This document shows, piece by piece, positions 24,331-35,911 of a stretch of 64,000 bases of DNA. Position numbers and translations under genes: made by a program. Where the stretch lies: positions 1 through 64,000 of the forward strand of contig JAIWZP010000039.1 of assembly GCA_025201375.1 (NCBI GenBank). Direction: 5' to 3'. Below the pieces are notes generated by a model. That model did not search any database. It saw only the letters and a program-made list of their open reading frames with translations, and was not told the DNA's origin. The stretch is from Gongronella butleri (Eukaryota; Mucoromycota; Mucoromycetes; Mucorales; Cunninghamellaceae). Position 1 is the stretch's first letter. Each line of letters starts with the position of its first letter.

Positions 24331-25178
24331 TGTGGGGTTTTTTTTTTCTGATGAAGTGCATTTGCAAATGGTCTCCAAATTGCATGAGCATGTCCCTTCA
24401 TTCATTCACGCACAACTACAAGAATTCCCTGTCGTTTCATGACTTCCGAGGCCAAATCGATCAAAAATGTTTGATTGCATCTCGAAAAAGGCCAACTCCA
24501 TTGATTTTTGGCAATTCAGTGAGATTTGACGCGTGTGTTGTGCAATTGGGCAAGGCACGATGTGCATGGAGCCGTTGGGGTTGACACTTCTAGCATTGAT
24601 CTTAGATCACGCGCGTCTTTTTTTCCCTTTTGGCATAATTTCACGCGCGTGGCACTTTTTTTTTTCGATGGGTGACAACGCATTGCGCTAGTTGTCCAGC
24701 CTGCAGAGGTGGTTTCTGGGGCAAATGGAATGCCATTTGTGCCGAGGGATCATGGCCATTGGGGCCATTAGACTCGATTCATGTAGATCAGACTGTTTGG
24801 TGAAGAAATTAACGTGGCGGCATGCCGGCGCGGCTCCTTTTGGGTAACATGGCAGCCTCCTTTTTTCATGCAATTGAGAGCGGGCCAAAATGTGCGTGAC
24901 GGGAGGGGGGAAGAAACCCGCTGTCAACAATGAAAAGAGCAGGTCCATCCTTTTTTTGTCAGATTCGCCTTTTTTTGTTGCCCTCTCTTTTTTTTCTTGT
25001 TCCCTTTTCTTTTCCTCCTGCCCCCCTCCCCTTTTTTTTCGTTTTCTCTTTTTTTTCTCGCTGGTGTCAAGCAGCGGCAACAAAAAAAAATAATTTTTTC
25101 GCCTTTGTTTCAATATCTCCTTGTTCGTTTGATATCCAGCTTGCCAGCGGCCCCCCTTGACCAAGAACGAGAGCGACC

Positions 25179-26722
25179 ATGGAACAGGTAAGAAAGCGAA
25201 AAAAGCGATCCGTTTGCCATGAAAGGTGGTCTGACGCACGCATACTGCTTGTTTTTGCTCTTTTTGTTATGAGTAGTGGGTCTTTACACGAGAAGAGGTG
25301 CTTTCCGCACCGTCCATAGTGCACGACGGTCTGTCAGTGGCGCAGGAGCAGCGCACACGGGCCAACAGCTGCTCTTTTATCCAGGCCATTGGCTGTCAAC
25401 TCGGCCTGTAAGCCAATTTTTTCTTTATTTTTTTCTCTTGCAAAATTGCAAGGCACAGGGGGGGGGCTAAAGAGTCAAGAATTGACACCTTGCCGCGCGC
25501 AACCCTGCCCTTTTATTTTTTATTTGTTTAGGCCACAAAACACGGTTGCGACCGCCATGGTCTATTTTCATCGATTTTATATGCGCTACTGCTTCAGCGA
25601 CTATACCTCGGACGTAAGTCTTTTTTTGGATGAATGATCCCGGGTGGTCCATTGACCCCATTGTCTTGGTTTTGTCACAGTACATAGCCGGCACATGCGT
25701 GTATTTGGCATGCAAAGTGGAAGAATCGTCGCGAAAGGTGTCTGATGTGGCGACGGCGTGTGTGATGAATCGGTACAGGCAGCTACGAAGCAGCGAGGAG
25801 AAACAAAAGGTATAAAAAATGAATCGAATGGACGAGGGACGGGGGTTTGGATTAAGGTGCTCAATGGATTGCAAAATTGGGGTGCGTGACAGGTTCATCA
25901 CACGCTTCGATCCGCCATCCTATGGCACGAACGGCTATTGCTCGAGACCCTGTGTTTTGATCTGACGGTCGATCATCCACATCAATTGATCCTGGAGTTT
26001 GCAAAGGAATTGCATGGTAAGGGCACGCGAGTGACGAAGAAGAAAAAAGAAACCAATCCTTTTTTTTTTCTTTTGCCATTGTGTGCTTCCAGCACCGGAC
26101 AATGTGATCCAGGGAGCCTATGGCTTTGCCAATGACACGTAAGTAGACTGATTGGGGCGGTCATTTGGCCTTGTGGCGATTGACACGCTCTTTTTTTGGC
26201 ATTTTTTTTTCTTTCACCAGATTAAGGCGGCCGCTGTGTTTGATATACGACCCCCAGATGATTGCAGCTGCTTGTGTGCTGCTTGGGTACCGGCTATTGA
26301 GTGTGGACATCCCGACGGGGTCTGAGACCATTTGGGGCAAGACATTGCATCAGCAGGCAGATTTGCTTGCAGGTAAAACCCCCTTTTTTTCTTTTTTATT
26401 ATCCCAGGGTGGTTGACAGGATCAATTGATTCGTTTTCTTTTGTTTAGAAATCATTGGCGACGTGCTTGCCGTGTACTCGGAGCCTGGTGTGTCTGTAAG
26501 ATGGGAATAAATGGAAGAAACGCGCCTTTTTTCTCACATTTTTATACACAGAGCGAGTCGTCGTCCAATTCCAGCAGTCCCATGGCGTCGTTTACGCCGC
26601 CGTCGTTCGCGTCGCCGACGCACCGACGCACCAATGGCCACCACAAATCGTCGTCGTTGCGCAATGGCTATACGAATGGCATGATGCGGTCACAGACCAC
26701 ATCGTCCGAGTCGTCGCCATGA
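25179..26722 (+). CDS. Cyclin T/K-type (P-TEFb-like) cyclin
   Basis: Nine exons: 25179-25187 (ATG GAA CAG), 25277-25407, 25532-25613, 25681-25809, 25893-26016, 26093-26138, 26221-26372, 26449-26495 and 26552-26722; 891 nt, 296 residues. The first cyclin box is clear: a Trp near the start, PSIVHDGLSVAQEQRTRANS, then LPQNTVATAMVYFHRFYMR and ACKVEESSRK. The second box has WHERLLLETLCFDLTVDHPH and later PQMIAAACVLLGYRLL. This pattern is that of cyclins T, K and fungal Pch1/Ctk2, which pair with Cdk9/Cdk12-type kinases to phosphorylate the RNA polymerase II tail in the nucleus. A Ser-rich tail of about 57 residues follows. Cyclin C or L are less likely alternatives. Confidence 0.88.
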
Positions 26723-27028
26723 ATACCCCCAACTGTGTCTTTTTTTTTTTTCCCTTCTCGCCCTCGGCCATCCCCGCAATCATATCGCCAATGCCAATGA
26801 CCTAATGCGCGCGCACAGCGTCCCCATCGATTCATCTTTTTCGTTTTTTTTTTTTTTTCCTGTACCATACAAACTAAAATCGAGTTTATCCCCAATGGTC
26901 CGCAATGACCCGCGCCCGGACGTGCTCGCAAACAAAATCAAAAAAAAAAGGGATACCGTTTAAAACTACAGTGCGTGGATCTTTTTTTTTTCTCTTCAAA
27001 ATGCAAAAATAGGGAGATTTGGGGAATT

Positions 27029-28654
27029 TTAGTGGTCTTTTGCTTTTTGTGTGGTGAGTGTTGCGTCGTCGTCATAGTCATCCCACTCATCAAAGTCGTC
27101 CATTGGGTCGTCATCATCTTCTACAATGGCAAAGCGATTGGATGGCACTGGGGACGACGATGCGGCCCTGTGTGCTGCGGTGCGCCGCGGTGGCGCGTCA
27201 TCCAAGTCCGAGTCGTGGTCCTCGGCGGCAAACAGTGTGGGGCCCTCGATGACAAGCTCGTCACTGTTGAAGAAAAAGGGAAAAAAGAGAGAAAAAAATC
27301 ACGAAATGAGCAAAATGAGCAAAATGAGCAACATGGGCGAAATGATCGCGATGCGTCGCAATTTCCGAGTTGCTCTTTTTTTTTTTTTTTTTGGTTTACA
27401 GTTCGTTGCTCTCGTCTTGGTCTTCGAGACGCAATTGGTGTGCGCCACGGCGATGTTCGCGGCGGGCCAGCCATTCCTTGATGCGGGCAATGAATCCGGC
27501 GGACGGTTTGGTGTCTGCGTCGTCCGCGGCGTTTTTCGATCTGTACCAGCAGCAGCCGATGATGACGACGGCCATGAGCAAGATCAATGCGCCGTAGCTG
27601 CCCTTGGACTTGAGATGCTGTGTGACGCCGCCATTGTTGGTGCCGCTGCCGGCCTGATCTTCCTCTTCATCCTTGTCTTCCTGCTCGTCCGTGGCGCCTT
27701 CGTTGTCCTTGTCTTGCTTGTCGCCGTCCATCGGCTTTTCAAGCTCTTCGTTCTCCTGGACAGGAGGCTCAGTGCCGTTGCCGCCTTGCGCCGCAGGCGC
27801 CGTCGCGCCAACATAGCTGGGCACACCATTGACCTTGCCGTCACCGACAGCCATGAATCGATTGATCATGTCCAGCGTCTCCACAGGCTTGTCGTACGGT
27901 ACCATGTGGCTGCCATCCTTGATCAGCACATACGTCAGGTTGCGCGACTCGGTGTAGTACCCGACCGTCGCGTCGCCAATCACCCAGTCCAAACGTGGCG
28001 CATCCTAATTCAAATCGACACGCGGAAAACACGCAAAAGACGCGGTCAAAACACGCACTTTTCTTTCTTTTCTTTTTTTTCTTGTTTTTCTGGCCAATTT
28101 GTACCTGGAAGCCCGTTTCGCCGTTCCATGTCATGTTTCCAATCATGTATTCAGTGCCCAAGTAATTGCAAATGAGATCATACTCGCCGCTGAAAAGCAA
28201 AAGGCGCGTCTCTTTGAGAATGCCGGGAAGAAGCTGGGGAAAATGGCAAAATAATAATAATAAGCCGCATGTCCCCTTATGAGCCATTTTTTGAGCTTAC
28301 ATCGTAAGAGGGTTTGCTCTTGTCGCCCGAGAGCGCGACTGACACGGCGCGGTCGCACTCATCCCAGCCCAATCCCTTCTTTTCCGCATGAATGTCCTCG
28401 ACCAAGCTGGGCAGCTGCGCAAAGCAAGAAACAAAAAGCAACGAATTAGCCATTGAACAGGTCCATTCGGGTTCAGATGTGGTGCCTTACACGCAGGTAT
28501 CGCTTGACATCGGTCAGATCATATGGCCATTCCATGCCACACGAGGGGAACGATTCATTGCGCAAGCGGATGTCGTACATGTTGATGCAGCTCTCCTGAT
28601 ACTCATTTTTGGGTGGGTACCTATGCAAGAAACAAGTCAATTATGCCTTCAATT

Positions 28655-28689
<35 letters not shown>

Positions 28690-30129
28690 AGGAGCTTACG
28701 AGTCCCTGGTGCCCTCGAGCAAAGCGTCCAAAATGGTCTCACAGCCATCCACATGCACGGTCGATGATTTTTTCAACTTTTCACGACACGAGGCCAGGTG
28801 GTTTTGAGCCACATGAAGCGACTCGTTGCTGAACAGGTTCATGGCCACGCCAAATTGATAATAGGCTTCATACTAGAGCGAAAAAATGTGTCAATCTCGG
28901 CCATTGGAGCATCTTTCGCAATAAATACCTGATGCACTGGCGAAATCCAGCCATTGCCAATGGCTAGGCCTTGCAGATTGTACTACATTTACGCAAAAGA
29001 AAGAAAGAAAAAAAGAGTGAGATGACGTGTATTTTGCCGCCACGCAAGCCTTACATTGGTTTTGCCTTCGCGATTGAGCTTGAGGATGCGCTCAGCAAAG
29101 TAAGGGATATACGTTCCGGCAAAGCTTTCACCGGCAAGGTAGAGCTGCGTGCAAAAAAAAAAAAGGAAGAAAGAAAAACACGCGGGAATAAGCGCGCGTT
29201 TCGCGTTTTAAGCGTATTTATTTTATATTATTTTTTTTACCTCTTGCTCTTGCATTTCCGGGAAAATCTCGAAGAGCTTTTCCATGAACACGGTGAATTC
29301 CTCGGCCACCTGGTTGAAAATCGTCGTAGGGATCGTGGTGAGTGGCGCGGGTGCGTAAAAAATGCAGATTTCGCAACTTTTTTTTTTTTTTACCTGGTCC
29401 ATGCCACGCATATAGCCACCGCCGTCGCTGACACTGAAACCCGTGCCCACCGGTTGGTCGACATAGACGACAGTGGCAAATTGGTTCCACGCGCCCTTGT
29501 TGATCTTGAGATTCAGGTCCTTGTCGACGCGGTAAGGCCCATTTTCCATAAACAGGCCATCCATGCTGTAAACAATTAAAAAAACCACCCATGAGGCGCG
29601 TGCTACAGAGGGCGGGGGCAAACAATTTTTTACCTGGAGCAGCCAGGACCCCCATTGAGCCAGATAATCTACGAAAATGCGCGAAAAATAAGGTTTCTAT
29701 TGCTTTGCAGCGCGATCTCTGCACGTACAAGTTTGTTGGAATGCGCATCTGTCACTGGATCAATCTTCCAAAAGAAAATATTGGCATCGTGTGCTGTGGA
29801 GACGAGGATATGACTATAAAAAAAAACAAGAGAGAGCAATGAGTCTTTTTTTTTTTTTGCAGGATTTTCGGGGTTCTCGGGAGTCAATGGGCCCTACCCG
29901 GCATATTGTTCAAACGGAAGTTCCTTGACGCTCACGCCAGGAAGGTTGGTGACTCTATAGTCCTCGCTCACTGCCAATTAAAAATGCAAAATGAGTGTTT
30001 TGCTCGTTGCTGCATAGCAAACGTGACTCTTGAGGGTGGTTTTTTTTTTTTTTTTTTTTTACCTAGGTTCTGCGCACTGACGATCGAGGCGACCATCCAG
30101 AGGCAACTTAGGAAGGCCGAGCGCACCAT
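27029..30129 (-). CDS. KEX1: Pheromone-processing carboxypeptidase Kex1
   Basis: Fourteen exons: 30063-30129, 29898-29970, 29729-29813, 29634-29668, 29394-29565, 29241-29309, 29055-29144, 28929-28982, 28700-28872, 28491-28620, 28301-28414, 28105-28233, 27400-28004 and 27029-27263; 2031 nt, 676 residues. A signal peptide ([20 protein letters not shown]) leads into an S10 serine carboxypeptidase domain. The catalytic Ser is in NGGPGCSS, the Asp in GEYDLICN and the His in [12 protein letters not shown]. An acidic Asp/Glu-rich stalk, one membrane segment ([15 protein letters not shown]) and a long acidic cytosolic tail follow, the Kex1 layout for trans-Golgi retention. Kex1 trims Lys/Arg left by Kex2. 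The frame also stays open to a stop at 27396 if the last intron is retained, which would shorten the tail by about 78 residues. Confidence 0.93.
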
Positions 30130-30806
30130 AATTATATACAATACAGACTGGGGTGAGCAAAAAGTCTGGGCAAAAAAAAGAGGGAAAGAGGGACAAAAGT
30201 GGAGGTATAGGGCTAGACGGGGCAAAAAGCAAAAGACACGATGGTTGCCACCCAAACGACGAAGCGAGACAGACGAAAAAAAAAAAAAAGGAGAAGAATT
30301 AGGAAGAAAGGGAGAGAGCGCGCAAGATTTGGCCACGTTCTTTTTTTTTTTTGATTTCGAGACGATGATGTCGCTTTGCCCCTATCGCCCCTTGTCTTCT
30401 ATTTTCGCAAGATCAGCCCATTCCAAGACCGCAAAGGCACAAAAGGTGCGTGTCATTTGCTTTTATTGTCACGCGTAAAAAAAAAGAAAAAAAAAAGAAA
30501 AAGAAAAAAATAAAAAAGGGTGTCTGTGTCGATACAAATTTGACGTGTCATCTGTGTAAAAAAGAGTGCACGCCAATGAGCCGATCATCATAAAAAATGA
30601 AGGAAGGGCGCAATATCTACTTTGCAATACAATAAAACAAAGGATTGGAAGGTCTAAGAAGCAGTAATGAATGGAGAAGATGGGGGAGATAGAACAAAAT
30701 GAGTGAATTGGGGCTGTGGGGGATAAGAATGAATGCAGAGGGAAAGAGAGGGAATAAAAGATATACAAGGTCATAGAGGAAAATAAAAAAAACGTCAGGA
30801 AAAGAA
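30130..30806. other. Intergenic upstream of KEX1
   Basis: Low-complexity A-rich and T-rich DNA with purine runs at 30170-30320 and an A/G-rich stretch at 30477-30520. It should include the KEX1 promoter and the 3' UTR of the coiled-coil gene. No gene is seen. Confidence 0.55.
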
Positions 30807-32761
30807 TCAATTTTCCAGAAGCATCTGATCGGGACCATTCCAGACGCTGATGAGGACGGCGGTGGTGAGGACGACAGCGAACCTGCACCAGCGCCAGACG
30901 GCGCGGAAGAGTGCGCGCGCTGTGGACTGGATGCGACCTGTGAATGAGCGTGGTGAGTGGGTGATTTGCGTGCAGGTGGCGGCTGAAGAGGACGTGGTGG
31001 CGGCTGTTGCGGGGTGGCGCATCCACGTGCCCACAGGCAGGCCGCCGAGGCGCGAGGCGGACGGCATGGTGGGGTACAGGCCCTCGCGTGGCAGATCAAG
31101 CGCTTCCACGAGCCATTGGCGGTCGCCATTGCCCATATCGTCGTTTTCGTTCATTTCATCGTCATTGTCCGACCATTGGACGTCGTCATCTGAGGTAAGC
31201 AGGCTGGATTCGAGCCGATTGACGAATTGGATGGCGTCTTCCAAGGATTGCTGATCGACTCCTGCAGCACGCGCCAACATGGTTTCGAAATCGGCGGACG
31301 TCGAGTTCCATGTGGGCAAATCTTGCAGTGACAGATGCGACCAGGACGGCTGCAGCAGCCCTTGCCCTTTTTTCTTGTCTTGGGGCCGTTTGGGCGAAGA
31401 AGATGAGGAATTGGAGGACGATGGCTGATCATCCAATGCGTGTTGTTGTGTTTGTGTGGGAGTCGATGCCGAGGCAGTGAGTGCAGGCTGTTGTTGCTTG
31501 CGCCACTCATTCTCGAGCTCGGCGAGCAGGGTTTGGCGGTAGGCGAGGTCCTTTTCGCTGGTCATGTCGTCGCCATTGATGCAGCTTGGCGCAGGGGTGG
31601 TGTGCGCCGATGAAATAGAGATGCCGCGATCCTTGAGCTTTTGTAACAGAGTGCGATGCTCCTCCACCGTGGCATTGAGCTCATCGATATGCCTGAATTG
31701 TCGCTCATACGCTTGCTGCAGCTTTTCGTGATCATCACGTGTAAATTGAAAATGATCGAATTGCGTCTTTAGCTGACGCAGATCCTGGAGCGTCGATGCC
31801 AGCTTGCGCTCAAGGTCGTGCTTGGATTTGCTTGCCATGTTGTTCTCCAATTGCAATTGTTCAATCTTGGACAGCAGTGTGTCTACATTGTCATCGTCGT
31901 CATCGTCGTCATCATCGTCACCGGTGCCTTGGTGGCTGCCGTGCTCATTTTCCGATAGATGGCTGCCCTTGCGCATGCGATTCGCACGTGGAGACGCGGC
32001 GCCGTGGTCCATTTTCTCCAATTCTTGAATTTTTGTCGTGGCCATGTCCAATGTGCGCGTCAAGTGCGAGATTTCTTCTTCCAGTGCACGGTGTTGCTTT
32101 GTCTTTGACTTGTTCAATGCAGCCTGTTCATCCATTAGAGCATCCAATTGCATCGTCAGCTCGCGATTTCGTGTCTCCAGCACCTCGATCATGGCCTCGC
32201 GCGTGCTGCGCGACGACACAAAGCCCATGGTGTCATCCTCATCGTCGTCGTCCGTGCCATTGGCCTGTTCCTGGCATGGGTTGGCCAAAATGTCACTGTC
32301 ATTGTCGTCGTTTTCGTCGTACATTGCCTGATTCGTCAAAACCGAAGAGGAAGGCGTGGGTAATGCATCTGGCAGTGGAGCACGTGAATGTGTCAGGAGT
32401 TGCTCGTACCGCTGTTTCATGGCAATATTGTTCTCTAGGAGTGATTTGCCGATTTCGGCCGCAAGCATCAAATCTGACCCAAAACAGAAATAAAAGAAAA
32501 AAAAGCGCGTTAAGCCATGCCATTTGTCTCTTTCCCCCCCCCCCCGCACACCGGTCACTCTGGGCACGCACCTCGCTCTTTGTCCTTGAGACTGTGGTAC
32601 GCATTTTTCAAGAGAGGAATTAGCTCGGCCGTCGACTTTTCCGCCATCCACGACATGGACGACATGAATGAGTTTGTGGACATTGTCGGTGAAGGCGGAG
32701 CGTCCGCAGCAAGGTCGTGCCGGTGCACACTGATAGACGACGGCGTAATATGACGTTGCAT
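30807..32761 (-). CDS. Tail-anchored coiled-coil protein with CC1-box-like motif
   Basis: Two exons, 32572-32761 and 30807-32473; 1857 nt, 618 residues. Right after the junction, at about residues 64-78, lies DLMLAAEIGKSLLENN. It matches the CC1 box (core AAxxG) with which BICD, Spindly and TRAK/HAP1 adaptors bind the dynein light intermediate chain. Long heptad-bearing segments follow (about 140-215 and 260-400), split by acidic runs of Asp (one of about ten). A Ser/Pro-rich region and a C-terminal helix (CRFAVVLTTAVLISVW) near the end suggest a tail-anchored membrane protein with the coiled coil in the cytosol. The inference is an organelle-linked dynein adaptor; the family is not one I can name in fungi. 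Confidence 0.7.
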
Positions 32762-32992
32762 CGCACGCAAGCTTTAGAAAGAAAAGAAAAAAGAAAAAAA
32801 TTGAGGATTTGAAGAAAAAAGAAAGAGAAAAAAAAGGAACCCCGTTTCCCCTTTTTTTTTTTTTCTTCTGGATCCCAGGTACCGCGGTACATGTGATTGT
32901 TTTTCGTCTCCGCCTTTTTGCGTTTGTGTGACCACAAATAAAAGAAAGGACAAACACGTCAAGGATTTGGGTCTTTTGTCTCATGTTTTATT

Positions 32993-34055
32993 TTATTGGA
33001 ACTTCCACACCTGTGACGACGATAAGCCGAGTGCGCCCAGCATCCCGTTGATGGGGCCTTGTGTATCAAATCTTGGCTTTTGCCCACACACGGCGTGTAA
33101 CATGGCATCTGGCCCGCACACAAACACACGCAATGCCTCCTGGTCTTTGTTTTTCAGCATGGACGAGATCAATGTCGGCGTCACGCGGCCCGTGGCGCCG
33201 TGCCAGTCCACAGGTGGCGTTTCGAGCACGTACACCACTTTGAATCGGTCGCCATGCTGCGCAGCAAGCGCATCCAGCTCCGGTTTGAGCAAAATATCGT
33301 CCTCTGTCTTGTTCGCGTACAAGAGCCACAATTTTGCGCGCTTGTCATTGTCGTTCTCCAGAATGTGTCGAATCAGCTGATACATAGGTGAGATGCCTGT
33401 GCCGCCGGCAATCTGTGATAAAAAAAAGAGTGAAAAAATGAGCATTTTGGGGGATGCTTTGGTGTTTTTTTTGGTATTTTTTTGTTTTTTTTACCATGCC
33501 AATCTGGTCGAGTGAGTTTTGCTCATATTGATAGGGTTCGATGATGGGCCCCCGGATGTGGATGTGCTCATTTACGGGAAAGCCGGCGAGGGTCCGGGAC
33601 ACGGAGCCGTTTGGGTAACGCTTGACAAGGAGATCAATGTAACCATCTTTATACGGGTTGGGATTCAATGGAGTGTAGGGCCGCATCACCTGGATCGCGT
33701 CATCCTTGATATACACGCATGATGGCACGGGGTATGCCTGATTCTCGATGGCTTGCGTCCGCACACGGAGCAGCACTGTGTCTGGTGACACAGCCTGCTT
33801 GGAAATAAGCGGCATCGGCACGTACCAATCGCCGTCCAGCCGCTCGCGTCGCTGCGTCGCGTCCCAATGCTGCCAGGTGCCCAAACCAGCCGAAAATGCA
33901 CCAACGACACCAAGGCCATACATAAGCCAGCGCCGGCGCCCTGCTTGTTTAGCCGCTCCTGTCGTGGTCGTCGTCGAAAACGCACGTTGCCAGGTAGACC
34001 GGCAAGGGGCAGTGACTACACGCCGCCTCAGAGCTTGTAAACAAGTGCGCTGCAT
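32993..34055 (-). CDS. MCR1: NADH-cytochrome b5 reductase, mitochondrial type
   Basis: Two exons, 33495-34055 and 32993-33412; 981 nt, 326 residues. An Arg/Ser/Thr-rich presequence and one membrane segment (WLMYGLGVVGAFSAGLGTW, about residues 43-61) form the N-terminus, as in yeast Mcr1, which is sorted to the outer membrane and intermembrane space. The FAD motif is RPYTPLNP, the NADH motif GGTGISPMYQ (just after the intron) and a second nucleotide motif VCGPDAML. The enzyme passes electrons from NADH to cytochrome b5 and supports sterol synthesis and antioxidant recycling. Length is somewhat above the usual 300 because of the longer presequence. It is transcribed divergently from the isomerase gene, with 868 bp between the two starts. 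Confidence 0.93.
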
Positions 34056-34923
34056 AATAATAAAAAAAAAGTCTAAAAGTCTAAAACAAGTTTGTACAAA
34101 AAGGAACTAAGGGTCGAAAGAGGGAACGATCGCCACGTCTAAAAGTCTATAGTGAGGATATACAAGGAACAAGAAAAGAAAAACGAAGAAAAACTGAGAA
34201 AAACTGAGAAAAAAAAAAAAAAGAGGGGTGGCTGGGTTTGATCTTGGCCAACAGGCTCGCTCTGGCAGCTGTGGAGCTCTCTCTTGGGGCATGTCACACA
34301 AGTCTGTCATGCAAAACCTCGATCACAACGCACAATTGTCATGACAATTGCCATTGACAGACTGTACCTTGTTTTTCTCACGCGGGTTGACTTTTGTTCT
34401 TTACAAAGCAGGGTGCGACCAATCCGGATGCTCGTCCACCCAGCCTTGCTTTGTGGCATTTGTGCGGGAGAAAAAAAAAAAGGGGGGTCGCAGCCGAAAC
34501 GAAACAGGCCTGTTACCAAGGAAAGAAGGACGCGTACGCATCAAGGTCGCCACAAAAGCTCCTATTTGGCGAGAACATGCCGAGACGTAGGACATTCACA
34601 GCATCGGTGAGCGCCTCCTGCCAGCAACCAAATGCAGACGTTCCCGGATGACGTGGTTCAACGGCCAACAATGGATGGAAAACAATTTTTTTTTTTTTTG
34701 TACTTTGCGCCAGTTGTCATCCACATGGCATGTGAGAAAAAAAAATGGCAGACTGCATGAACTTTTGGGCCGGCAAATCATTTCAAAATGCGATTGTGTA
34801 AGCTTTTTTTCACATGTCAGGGGCACTTTTTTTGAATAAAAAAGGCGGGGAAAACGCCCAATTTTTTTTTTTTTTTGGTCCACCTCTCTCTCTCCTTTGG
34901 ACTGCACCCCAACACACTTGACC
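34056..34923. promoter_or_regulatory. Divergent promoter region MCR1 / enoyl-CoA isomerase
   Basis: The 868-bp region between two outward-facing ATGs. It holds several T or A runs (34211-34225, 34684-34700, 34861-34876) but no convincing gene. CATGACAATTG-like inverted pieces occur at 34336-34353. The T-run at 34861 lies about 50 bp before the isomerase ATG and probably marks its core promoter. Confidence 0.4.
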
Positions 34924-35911
34924 ATGGAAGGCATTCACATTCAAAAGACGTTCCCTGTGCAGCTGCCCGTCAATGCGGAGGAGCCTGTTTTGACCTTGTC
35001 GCGCGAGGGTCCGTTGTTTATCCTGCACTGGCACCTCAAGGACAACCGCTTCAACCCCGTGTCCTGCAAGGCGTTGCTGGACGCCCTGCAGATTGTCGAG
35101 AACATCTATGTGACCGCTGACGAGCCCCAGCCAATGGCACTCATCACCATCGGCAATGGCAAGATTTTTAGCAATGGCCTGGAGCTCGTCTACGCCGCAC
35201 AATACCCGCCCTTCATGGACATGTACCTTGCTGTCCTCAAGAAGATGCTGACTTTTTGTATTCCCACCATTGCTGCGCTCAACGGGTAAATATCGCACAA
35301 TGGCAAATCTTGTGACCACCCCTCTTTGACACATTTGTCCCCTCTCCTTTTTTTTTATTACGCACAGCCACGCTTTTGCTGGTGGCTGCTTGTTCGCCTT
35401 TGCCCATGGTAAGGCCCGCTTCCCAAAAAAAAAAAAAAAAAAAGGCATGCTTATTCACCCAAAAATCTTGTCTTTCATAGATTACCGCGTGATGCGCGCT
35501 GACCGTGGCTTCCTGTGCATGAACGAGGTCGAATTTGCTGCGCCACTTGCCCCAGGCATGAGCGCGATTCTGCAATACAAGCTGACGCCCACCGTGTTCC
35601 GCGACATGGTCCTGCGCGCGCATCGCTTTTCCGCCAAGGAGGCCCTCGAAAAGAACATGGTGGATCAAATCGTCCCCGAGAACGAGGTTTTGTCCGCCGC
35701 CAAGGCCCTCGGTGAGAAGCTCGCTCCCTTGGCCCAATCCGGCTCCATCGCGTACAAGCAGCTCAAGGACCAGGTACATAAAACGGACCAGGAGCGCGTC
35801 GCGTCGCATTTCCGTGGCTTGCTCACTTGTTTTTCTCTTATCCCATAGATGTACACAGACATTGTTAAGCACCTTGGCACCCCCTACAACCGCCTGGCTC
35901 CTCGCTTGTAG
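34924..35911 (+). CDS. Enoyl-CoA hydratase/isomerase family, delta3-delta2-enoyl-CoA isomerase-like
   Basis: Four exons: 34924-35285, 35368-35408, 35481-35773 and 35849-35911; 759 nt, 252 residues. The crotonase fold is clear: LFILHWHLKDNRFNP, the oxyanion-hole segment IGNGKIFSNGLEL, then PTIAALNGHAFAGGCLFAFAHDYRVM, and MNEVEF with the Glu in the position used by ECI-type isomerases. The C-terminus ends in Arg-Leu; with Pro before (APRL) it is not a textbook PTS1, so a peroxisomal location is uncertain. The family shifts double bonds during beta-oxidation of unsaturated fatty acids. Intron 2 lies after AFAH and intron 3 before the last 20 residues. Confidence 0.88.

Noticed and set aside
31796..32623. 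A 275-codon + strand frame with many Cys and His codons
   Set aside because: It is antisense to the coiled-coil gene; the Cys/His content arises from GAC and GAT codons on the other strand.
34810..35872. Long minus-strand frames opposite the enoyl-CoA isomerase gene
   Set aside because: They are antisense shadows of a clearly identified + strand gene with consistent splice sites.
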